NCBI GenBank assembly: GCA_033032175.1
Contig: CM065334.1
Coordinates: 4,585,705-4,649,704, forward strand
Reading direction: 5' to 3'
From: Saturnia japonica
Lineage: Eukaryota; Arthropoda; Insecta; Lepidoptera; Saturniidae
DNA length: 64,000 nucleotides
The position numbers and the translations under genes were made by a program. This document shows positions 27,901 through 39,900 of this stretch, piece by piece (the first letter of the stretch is position 1; the number at the start of each line of letters is the position of its first letter). The notes beneath the pieces were generated by a model, which saw only the letters and a program-made list of their open reading frames with translations, had not been told where the DNA came from and ran no database searches.

Positions 27901-30900
27901 ATACCTTCTTCTGTCTTCCTCTGCTTCTATATGCATCCACCTTCATACTTACCATTCTTCTAGTTATATATGACTTTCATCCCTCCTCATGACATACCCG
28001 CACCATGTTAACCTATAACCCCTCAACTTCTCTGTGACTGGTGCTATTTGTGACTTCTAATTAAACTAATTTCCTATGTTACCCATTTTAGTTAATAACA
28101 AGTAAATGTCTCGATCATGTAAATCATTCAACATCGCCCACTCAATCACTAGTTGAAATAAAAAACAATCTCTTGATCTTTACAATATTAGTATAGATTA
28201 TCATAGTTGTAGTCGATACATATATAGATGTTCCAATTAGTGGGTTAGCTGGATATATCTGTATAGGTGAAGATCTGAGGCGGACAATCCGTTTCACTGC
28301 GAGTGATATTTTTTGGTTGCGTGTATTTTTGAATCCGTGATATCTTCTATGGTATTCATTTACATGATACGACGTGCTGGGGAATTTTAAACTACATTTA
28401 AGGGCGGTTTGAACGAAATTCTTACATAATATTTAAATCGTTCAATCAGGTTGAAGATGGTCAGTTGCATATTTTAAATTTTGTTGGTGCAAGTCGACCA
28501 AAATGTTTAAGTAATTTTTTTTTTATCGAAGCGCGGTAATGTGAATACCCTGTAGCTGATGGTAAGCGCTGAGTAATCCAATAACAACAGCGACTACCGT
28601 TGGATCTGCGATCCAACGTCAGGCCTGCACAAATGTCTCTTCACGTTATGCTTATTATAAGAAAATATCTGGGCGACCGAGCTGTGCTCGGTGTCTTATA
28701 AACAAAAAAAGAAAAACACCTATCTAGGCAAACTTGTAATGTAAAACATTATCTAAATGCAAAGTTTCATCAAAATTGTTGGAGCCGTTTCCAAGAAACC
28801 AATTAATATATATATATATATATATACAAGAATTGCTCACTTAATATAATAAGATATATTTATCTGGATAAGGATCAATACTGAATTGGAGAAAAGAGCT
28901 TCGCAAATAATCTGATATTTTAAATCAATATTTTAAAAATTAACGTTTTTTGTGACAGTCATACGGCAGCGGAACGCAGTATCGTACGGTGAGTGTGATC
29001 AGCCGCGAGCAGTTCGAGGCGACCGTGCCACACGAGCGGCACACCAACCCCGCGGAGCCGCCGCCCCCACCCCCGCCGGCGCACCACCACCAGCGAGCAC
29101 ACAGGGTAACTACCCCACGAACCCAACCCCGCGCTTAAAGCCTGTCAGTGCCATAGGACCCATATAGTGAATTCACTTTTACCATAAGAATAACCCCAGG
29201 AGTACTACCACCATAATACACATCATTGTTATATCCGTGGGTAGTGAAAATGCCGTTAGATTTTACTTCAATTATTTATTCGTATTTAATGAAACAAAAT
29301 TTAAACAAACTTACTATACTGTGGTCGTACTTATAGTATTTCTCTCCGTGGTTCTCTTGCACAATTCTTCCTTTTGATTGCTTGTTGTTTCCACTTCATC
29401 GTCCAAAACAGAACTGTCCTGGCACGGAACACAGCTCCCTTATATAACAAAATAAAACGAGGGTCAAAATCACTAGAAACGCCTCGTACTTTATGTCATC
29501 GTTTAAAAGGGGAAGTGTTCTATTTTTATACTATTGTTTGTTGCATTACTCAATCGAAACACTAAGCTTTGAATGTTTGTATAAATGTATCTTCGAACCT
29601 ACGAAAAGATATTCGACATTTAGAGTACTTTCTAATGTAGAGTTTAGACGATAATATAAATTTCAAGAATAGTTTTTTTTTTCTATTTTCAGTCGAGCTC
29701 GTAATAACATAATATGCATACCTGAGTTTTATACTACGAGCACGTACTGTATAGCATTAAAACCACGTAGTCGCGTGGGTTCACCAGTAAAAACTATGGC
29801 ACCATGGCATATGACATCTGTGGAGGCGAATATGTTAACGATATATTTTTTAAAATTCTTTATAGGTTTAGTCTTATGGGCATAATCTCAACTGATATTT
29901 ATTGACGATGTGACCCAAGATGGAGACACGTTAAGCCTAGTGGGGGAACTGCTTACAATTTTATACTACTGGAACAAACATATACGTGCTTGCCGTAAGG
30001 TTTACAACTTGAGGGTGGTAGCTAGCCAAGTGGGTATTCGAAAAAGCCCTACGACCATGCTATGGAGTTATCACGATGTTTTCCTTCATCGAAAACTAAG
30101 GCTCATTGTTTATTACTAGGGATTATCACCCTTAACACAGTAGAAGTAAATTATTCGAGCCTCAGAACGAATGTTAGAACCCTTTTGCAATATTCCCTTA
30201 AAAACCATGGGCCATCCTCCTGTTTTTATGTAATTAAAATACATATCCTATATAAAACCAGTGATCAACCTCAAAAAGAAATTATTTTATTCAAACACTT
30301 AAGGTTGGTTCTTACACTTGAGGATTGGAACGGGTTGTGCATTTGTTTGTGTTGTCAACAATATTCTTCAAACTGGAACACGAGAACTTGTTCACTGCGG
30401 TTTTCTGTCAGGAATACATGCAGCGGTAATGTTTTTGAAGTTGTATCTTGAAGTTTCAAGTTTTTTCTAAGTAGGGTTCTTGAAACCCCCGGAGTGATCG
30501 CCATTTGATGGTAAGTGGTAAGCGATAAGACTGACGTTATAACGGCAAATTGGCTGACGTTTGTGGTGTTTGTCTGATCACTGTTTTTTTGGTCAAATAA
30601 AATACTTCATTGTCATTACTTTACATGGGGAGGTTTTTTTTAAAAGAGGTTTACAGTCTTTTGCTAAATTTAGTAGAATAGTACCTGAAAGCCTTCTTTA
30701 AGCTCCAGTAATTTATGCCTTCTTCGGATGGCTAATGATCCACATATCAGTAGATTTTTACATGGCTTTCTTTTAGATGGACTAAAATAACATGATATGT
30801 AAAGATAATTTAATATAAACTTTATACACCACACAATGATACATTTTTTAAATGTGGTGCGTAATTCGGTTCCTGAACCAAATAAAAAAAAGGCAAAATA

Positions 30901-33900
30901 TTACCGATGTATAATTTTATACTGATTTGTATTATTTGAATAAGACGTGTAATGAATTGTGTCTGAATTCAGGTGGAACAGCAAACGGAGCAGCAGTCCG
31001 GCGGCAAGATGAAGAGGCCCAGACGTACGGCGAGGTTCTACGCGGCCAACAAGGATCCACATGCCACTGATGTCATGTAAGTTATATGCAATTAATTACG
31101 ATCTAACCGTAATCATATTGTAATGTTCAGAGATGATGCGGTAAAAGATGGTAACAGAGACGAAACCCCGAGTTGGAAAAAACATGAGACGACGCGGGAT
31201 GCCTACCAGATTTTTCCAAATAGAACATAACGTAACATACGATCACGCCTGTATCTTCGAAGGGTTAGGCAGTCCGCCGGGTATGTTTTTAGGTCCCGTA
31301 TAGGGGGCGAGCCTATTGTCATTAATCGGGCACAAAGCCCAACTCCGAGCTGCTACTATCAAATAGCGTAGCGACAAGTCGCAATCGATTTGTGACATTA
31401 AAAAAAAAGTATATTTTATGCCTCGAGAGGGAGTGCCCATGCCCTTTTATTTATTCTTATCTAGCGGCTCCGCATGCGTTTTATTATTATTATTAGCAGT
31501 TTATTCGTAAAACAAATCACTGTAACAAATAAAAAAAATAGTTGTAAATAAAAATGTATGATTGAAAAACAAGTGTAATAATTAGCCATACCCTATTGAG
31601 GGTCCATGTATTTTTTAATTTTTTTTATAAAATCACAATCTTTTTTAAAACGTGGGTGCTATTATTATAGAACATTTAAAAAATCCGTTTTAATATATGT
31701 ATATTTAAATTATTGTTATTATTATTATTAGAATGCGTTAATAGTGGTTATATATATATATTTTTTTTTTTAATTTATAGCTAATACATTGTAACACAGA
31801 GGATGAGGTATTATAGATTATTAAAAGTCTTAATGACATTCACGTCGCCATGTTTCAAAGCCATCTTCAGGTTGTAGTCCTCAATGTCTTTCGCCGAAAG
31901 GCACTCGCCGCTCGGCGGATGAATCAGCCAATCGCGTCCTCGGCTACGTCGGTATAATAGACACCGGTCTCGGTGTGCCACGAAACGGCCACGATAGCCC
32001 TTGAGGACCCTTGATTTGGAGTATCACCACTGATTTAAAGCTCAATCCCCGGGATTCGTGAATCGTCAGGACGCGCGACCCCTCTCCTGTCCCGAAGCCC
32101 ATGTATTCGGATACTTTACGATATAAGAACAAATGTTCATACATGATGCAAATGGATAAATAAATAAATTGAGAAAACTCCATCTCGTAACCACAAAACA
32201 CTCTTTTTATTGAATGAAAATAATTATCATGTTTTTTTTTAAGATAACGAACAAGTCTCTAAGGAGCGAAATTTAAAAATATTATCAAAATCTATGCAGT
32301 AGTTTTTGCGTGATGCGCGCACAACGGCAAGCCTCTGTCGTTTTATTTATAATACATAGATAGATAGGTTTAGAATTATCACCACAATATTTCCCGATAT
32401 TAATTTTTAAAGTGGCCTAAGATGTTTAAACGTTAAGCCTCGAGAGGGAACACACCTATACATGTTTGGTGACAGATTTTTGACTTGTGTGTGGTAGTAT
32501 AGTTGTCTAGAGCATGAGAAAATGCCATATAACAATGCTCTTGTATTAATCAGAATGTTTCCCTTCACAGAAAGCGCAGGCTTATACAGTGTTGCCACTT
32601 TGGCTAAGGATCTAGTAGCTAAACCACACTGAGAATGTTGCCAGATTTAGGAAACTGAATAACTGCAAAAGTAATTAAAAGTGGTTGAACACATGAAGTA
32701 TCTGTAAATAATAAAAATATGTGTTGGATTTTTTTACCTTTATTTTTTATACAATAAAAGACTACGCTAATTATTTTAATCACTTAAATCATGGGTCTCC
32801 AATCTAAAGCCCACGGGCGAACACCGGCTCGTTAGCACCAACAATCCGGCCCTAGATAATGGGTCTGAAATTACCAGTATCCTGCCTACCCGACGCTACT
32901 AAAACTACAATGGCATACATACATACGTCACTCGCCATCTAGTCCCAAAATAGAATTATGCGCGAAATTCAATTCCTTCTCAATATATTTACTACAATTT
33001 TAAAACTGTAATGATAAGTATGGTAATCTGTTGAGCTAGCTAGATCTTGGCCCTCGGGGCTTTCTGGAACAATCAGTCTGGCCATAAGGCTAAAAAGTTT
33101 GAATACCCCTGACTTAAATAGGCAAAATACAGCTGCTGACATCGAAGGTTCGGGCAGTGGGGTTCTTCAAAGGACTCTGAAATTAAACTTTATAAAATTG
33201 TTTAATTTAAAATTATTAACTTACAACTACTATTAAGACTAAATTATTTAGCTGCCAAGTCTCAAAATGTGGCCAGATCTAGCCTGCAGGGATTGGAACT
33301 CACTTCGTATTTACGCGATGATAGTAAAAATGTTATGTTGATAATCTGATGCGCTTTGTTCACAGAAGCAGCAGGAAGCACAAGACCCGGCACAGCCTGA
33401 ACCCGCCCGTGGAGAACCACGTCGGTTGGATCATGGACGTGCGCGAACACCGGCCTCGCACACAGAGTACCGGGTAACTATATACCTCCTTCACCTTCAC
33501 GGCACTTTTGTCCAACTGGATCTCGACCACCATGCTCCAGGTATAAGATCACGGTTAGACGCTCCGAGATCAGTCGGCATATAAATAGTATATCCAGTAA
33601 TTAATTAGAGTTGTAGGGCGGATCGCGGCCATCGTGTAAACGGTGATAAACCCGTCACAGCAGGAAAACAACACAAGGTTATGTATTTATCGCAGCTTCT
33701 GTAGGGTAGGCGTATTCCTCCAGTCGCACTGCCCGGGTTCTCCTATCTTCAGTGATGGTAATGTTGTGAATTTTAATCCAGGTCGTCTCTGGGCACGTCA
33801 CCGACGTTGGGTTCCTCGTGCGGCTCCATGCCGCAGTCGCTGCCCACGTTCCACCACCCTAGCCACGGTCTGCTGCGCGAGAACCACTTTCACGCAACAG

Positions 33901-36900
33901 GCGTATCACAAATATTACTCCAGGTGCCTTAAAGGTAAATAAACAACGAGACACATTTACGAATCAATAGGACGATAACCACAAATTGAAAATTTTGTTG
34001 AAAATAATCCTCCTAATATTATAATCAACGTTCAATCAATTTTGAACGAAACACCAATAACACCGTATGACGTCATTCGTGTGTAAGCAAATGTTACCCA
34101 ATTGGTGCGTTGAACTGAGTTGTTTCCTTATAATTTTCAATGTTTATTTAGTACCGACTCCACGTATGACGTCACGGGCTCGGCGGTATCGCTTGCGCGG
34201 CAATTTGAATGCTTATAATGCGTTATTTATATGAAATCATATCAGTCAACGCTTTTTGAAACGTTTTCCTTATGTGTATTGTGGCTCCGCGTCAATCGAC
34301 TTGAGGTTGAATCCCTTCAATGATCCTGAGCTTTCGGTGAAAGAAAACATCGTGATGACACCATAGAATGAGTGATAGGCTAGCTACCACCCTCAAGTGG
34401 AAAATCTGTCGCAAATGAAAGTTCTGGCAGCTGCATTTGAGTACCAGTCCCTTCTCTACTAGACACAGCGTGTTATCATCTTGGGCCACATCGCCACTTA
34501 ACTTTAGGTGAGATTTTAGCCAAACGTTAAACCTATAAAAAAATATTATAAAACTATTATTAGCAAGTATTCTTGATCGAATCCGGGAGTAGACAACTTA
34601 TGAAAAATAGTTTTAAACGCAAACAATACCCATGGATTCATATTACAGGAACGCGGCATTATGTTGATGTGACCGTGCGTGACGTCATCATTCAATAATT
34701 AAAATTATGTGCAAAGTTGAGCTAACTAGAGTTTGAATTGGAACTTGTGAAATACCTTTAGCGTCTACTATATAATTCTAAAGTCACTATTTCAACACTT
34801 TGTAATAATTTTAGAGTCACTTGTCGCAAGATAACCTAATAAGAATAACACCCAATGTGTATGTAAATACCGTATGATGACGTCATAGTTTTTAAGTTAA
34901 AACTAAACTATAATCAGTTTTCGAAGAGTGCTTTTATTTATATAAATAAGTACACATTACAGATTATAAACAAAATAAGAATAAATCTCAAAATTTTACG
35001 TTTTTTAATTAGCTTATAATCCTGTTTATTAGTGCACATCAGTTGTAATTATTTCTCAAACGAAAAAAAAAAAAAACAAGAAAGAAATAAATTTGTGCCT
35101 TGTATGCAGAATTACATTACAAAGAATATATTAAAATAAAGTAAAGTATTTTTGAATTACATATCGGAATCGACTTAGATTCAAGTTAAATATATCAATA
35201 GGATCCATATTAAGAGCGTTATAATGTTCGATATTTAAAATTTCCTAAGCTGATGATTAATAATTAAATGTACATTTGAAGAACGCAAGAAGCTGGGTGT
35301 CGGCCAATCGCAGGAGATGAACACGCTCTTCAGATTCTGGTCGTTCTTCCTGAGAGACCATTTCAATCGGACGATGTATAACGAATTTAGGTGAGCTGAC
35401 TTTTGCTATTACTACTTACGACATAACGATTTAAGGAATACAAATAAAACTTTTCAATCAAGAAAAAAAAAAATTTGTTATATATGTTATGTGCAATGGA
35501 TGGATGTTATAAATTACAGGAATACCTCAAAAATACATAAAAAGTATTTTAACGTTAGCTTGTCTAAAGCTAAAAAAGAAAAAAGGTTACGTTAGGTTCT
35601 AAAACGCAAAAAAAATTGTTCTAACGGCACTGGTACATCTTGTGATTTTAGTGACTAACAGTCTCATATAGGTGTTCTAAAGCGAGGGTACCCCCAAAAA
35701 CCATCAAGATCCCGTCAAAAACTCACGTGATGAATGAAACGAATCGGAAATGTATTTTAATACTTTGCCGGTTTCTCATTTGACATTCTGTAGAATATAA
35801 AAATATTTGGGACAGAATATACAAGGTGTCCAGAAAGGGTATCGGGTATTTGTAAGTTCAATGAAACAAAAATTATTTGTATGCAATAAAAAAGTTCATT
35901 GTTTATTATTAGCATATGAATTGGAGAATTATTTGGAAAAGATGATGTTATCCAAATGATGACCGTTACGTTGCTGGCACTCTTCTAAACGGAAACGAAG
36001 ATTGGCGATAACACGTTGACACATAGCTATCGATATTGCTGCCATTTCTGACCTGATGTTTTGCTTTAACTGGGTTAGATTCGTCGGATTGTTTTGATAA
36101 ACCTTACTTTTAAGGTATCCCCATGCAAAATAGTCAAGCGGGCTAAGGTCGGGGCTTCTGGGAGGCCAGTTGATGTTACCCCTTCGCGAAATGATTTTAT
36201 TAGGGAATAATTCGTTAACAACTTCCATTGAGTCATTTGAGGTATGGCAAGTGGCCCCATCTTGCTGGAACCACGTTCTTGAGTTGAAACCTGCAAACTC
36301 CTGCAGCTCTGGGACCAAAAAATTTCGCAACATATCGTAATAACGGTCACTATTCACATTAATTGCTCGGCCTCGTTGATCTTCATGAAAATAAGGACCA
36401 ATTATGCCTTTAGCAGACATAGCGGCCCAAACAACGACCTTTGGGCTATGCAGGGGTCGTTCATGCTTTCGTCTCGGATTCTCCACTGCCCAGTACCGAC
36501 AATTCTGCTTATTAACATGACCATTCAGGTGAAAATTTGCTTCGTCACTGAACAGTATGTTGTTAAAGTTGTTAAATCGCTGCAGCATTTCGTTCGCAAA
36601 ATTCAGTCGATTAGCATAGTCCGTATCCTTCAATTCTTGAACCAATTGAATTTTATAGGCTTTTAGATGTAAGTCTTTCTTTAAAAATCGAATGTAAAGA
36701 CGATTTTTTGATGATCAACGCTTGGCTTCGCTTTCGGATGGATAAAGACGGATTTTGACGAACCGACGCCTCAACTTCTTCCATTGTTTCTTCATCGCGA
36801 ACTGAACGAGGACGACCAGAGTTTTGAATTTTAACTGTCGCACCTGTATTCTCGAACATCCTGATCCATTTCCTAATGCTATCGTCACTTGGCGCGTGGC

Positions 36901-39900
36901 GTGTACGATATTCCGCACGATAGAGACGTTGAGCAGTCACTATTGAATCACCATTACGATAATACGCTCGTACGCAAAATGCGCGATGCGTCCCCGAGTA
37001 CTGTTCCATCGTGACTAAAACTCCACAAAATGGCGGACGCCACGAACCCCTCCCCGCACCCTTTAGACGCCCCGTTTCGAATATGGCGCGAAAACAAATA
37101 CCCGATACCCTTTCTGGACACCTTGTATAATGACAAGACAATTTTTAACAAAAATCAAAACTGTCTTCAATGATTTTGAAAAATTCCCTTGTGTGTCTTC
37201 GAAATTCAAAGTCCAGTGGCAATGAAATTAAAAGGTGGTGGCCTACCTTGAGATATCCTCTATCCAACAAAAAAGAATCATCCAATTCGGTTCATAAACA
37301 AAGAATTTATGGCTGAACATCCATAAAAAAATATATAATATACATTTAAATTGAGAACCTCCTTTTTTGAAGTCAGTTAAAAAATATTAGTACGTAGTAG
37401 TTATTTACATCCCATAATATTCCCGTAATCTATCAATATAAACTTCCCGTTTACAAAATTTCATCAAAATCGGTTGAGAATTGAAGAAAATATTTTTTTT
37501 ATTTTAGGATTCTAAAAGTAATTGTTAGGAATTGTCAATGTGCAATTGTCCCATCAACTATGAAACGACTTATACTTTCAGTGTACAACATTTTATCAAA
37601 AACTGTTGTTAGGAAATAACGAAAATATTTTTTTGTTCTTTTACGTTTTATAATTTTCTTATAGCTTTTCAATTCAACAATAACATAAGCTTCCCGCGTA
37701 AGCTTTCATACGAATCGGTGAAGCCATTTTAAATCCGGACATACAAACATATAACAAAAAAATTATAATGCATGTACAGACAGAAGTAAAGATTTGTTAA
37801 TATAGATACCATGACTTGACCGAAAAGTGTTTTTGTTTATGATAGGACGCTTGCGAACGAGGACGCCGCCGAAGGGTTCCGATATGGGCTCGAGTGCCTC
37901 TTCCGGTTCTACTCGTACGGGCTGGAGAGGAAGTTCCGTCCGGAGCTGTATCAGCACTTCCAAATCGAGACCATGGCTGATTACGAGAAAGGTGAGAGAC
38001 CTCAATTTCACCCTATTTAAGTATCCGAAACAAGCTGTTTGATTCGTTTTAAATTAAACTGATTTATATGTATTATTTATTATGAATAAATAAATACATA
38101 CTTTATTACACTTTTAGTTTGTATACTGGTGAGCTTAATGTTGTAAAGCATTTTCTTTCAGCTAATCAGGGGTAATGTGGCAAAAATGTTATTGTAAACA
38201 AAGAAAAAGAATTAAGTTTGTTCGCGTTGTTATGTAAAAAAACACGTGTAGAAGAACTCGCGGTAGTAGTGACCCCTTCAGAGAACATAAAAATATCTTC
38301 CTTAAAACCTCTTTTTATGAAATCTGAATCATCGGGACTCGTACCATCGACCACTCGTACTGTACATACAACAAAGCGTACAAGTTTGGTCGTCACATCG
38401 CTAGGCCAATTTGATTACGATTATAGTTGTGAAAATAAGGGCTTGCATTAACCGTGTTTAATGTAAAATACGTCTCATTCTCTCGCATTGTGAATGTAAA
38501 CATTGTGTGTATATATATATGTATATTGTACAATTGTTGGTTGTGTTGCAAGGATACAAAATGAAAACTGCTAAAAAAATCTTACATTCCCTGTCTCACA
38601 AATATATACACACTAACCCACAAACACACACAAATACAAACACCTTTATACACTCACACCCCTACATACATCCATACGCACACATAAAAGCACGCACTCA
38701 GGCACCATCACTATTCTGTTTTTTAACTAACTTAAAAAAAAAGGAGGAGTTTCTCAATTTGAATGTGTATTTATTTATTTTGTTCGGCCATAACTTCTTT
38801 GTTTATGAACCGATTTAGATGGTTCTTTTTTCGTTGGAAAACGGATACCTTTGACTTCGAAGATACATCACGGAACACCTGGAACTCAATGAAGTTATGC
38901 AATAAAAATCTGTATGAATATTGACGAAGCATTTTTGTGTTCGCCCTCGCAGGTCAGCTGTACGGCTTGGAGAAGTTCTGGGCTTTCCTGAAATATTACA
39001 AGCATGCGAGCGCCCTACAAGTGGAGCCGAAACTCCAGGGCTACGTCACCAAGTTTAAGAGCATTGAAGACTTTCGCGTTCTAGAGGTAAACATTAATTT
39101 TATTACAAGAAGGAGATGTGGGCTTCATTATTGGATAAACACAGACTGATCTCGACACACGACAAACAAAAATAATCGCCGTTTTTTCGTGATTGAGTAA
39201 CAAACATATAAACTTTCCATTGATTATATTAGTAGGATATCCTCAGAAAGTTTTCCTGTAGCTACAACGGTCAAAGTATCTACACTTACTGACCCATTTC
39301 AAAAATAGTATAGTTACTACTTTCGCTATGTAGACGCTCATTAAAAATTAATTTTACTCAACACCTATTAAAAAAATAAATAAAAATGGGTGAATCCATG
39401 GGGCACAGTTAGTTTTGTATAGACACACGTTACCATTAAATAAGAACTAATTAGTTTATTTTCGATCTGAGTTGCCTCAGACTGCTTTAACAGCTTCACT
39501 GGGCTTGGAGTGATCAGCCACGTTGTTCATAAATGTATTTGTTTTTACAGCCACAGCTCAACGAGCTGTTAGCGTCGCAAGGGCCGCTAGCCCCGGGACG
39601 GGGACCCCATGCCCGCCCATACGACCGGCATCGCTCCGTCTCCGAGAGCGAGCGACTGCCTCACAGACAAAGAAATAACTTCACGTTAGTACCCACCTTC
39701 TATATTACTTGCATATTTTAATACAGTTTACTTATCTATAACTATAGTCCGACCGTTGTAAACACGACCCCCCTAGTAGTTTGGGTGACGCGGGACGGCG
39801 GGTATGCACGGAAATACACGGTATTGATATATGTCTGAAGATAATTATTTTATGCATGTTATTGCAACTGTTACAGATATCTAATGATGAATAATAAATG

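Noticed and set aside
30062..30451. 129-codon ORF in intron 16
   Set aside because: It begins in a SINE copy and has no recognisable domain or codon bias.
31944..32201. Intact small viral protein gene
   Set aside because: The 85-codon frame contains only motif V; motif VI lies in another frame and the ends are unrelated sequence, so it is a decayed fragment and not a gene.
33643..33781. Open frame before larp exon 19
   Set aside because: The exon 18 phase and the TTAATCCAG acceptor place the exon start at 33782; the upstream residues are not LARP1-like.
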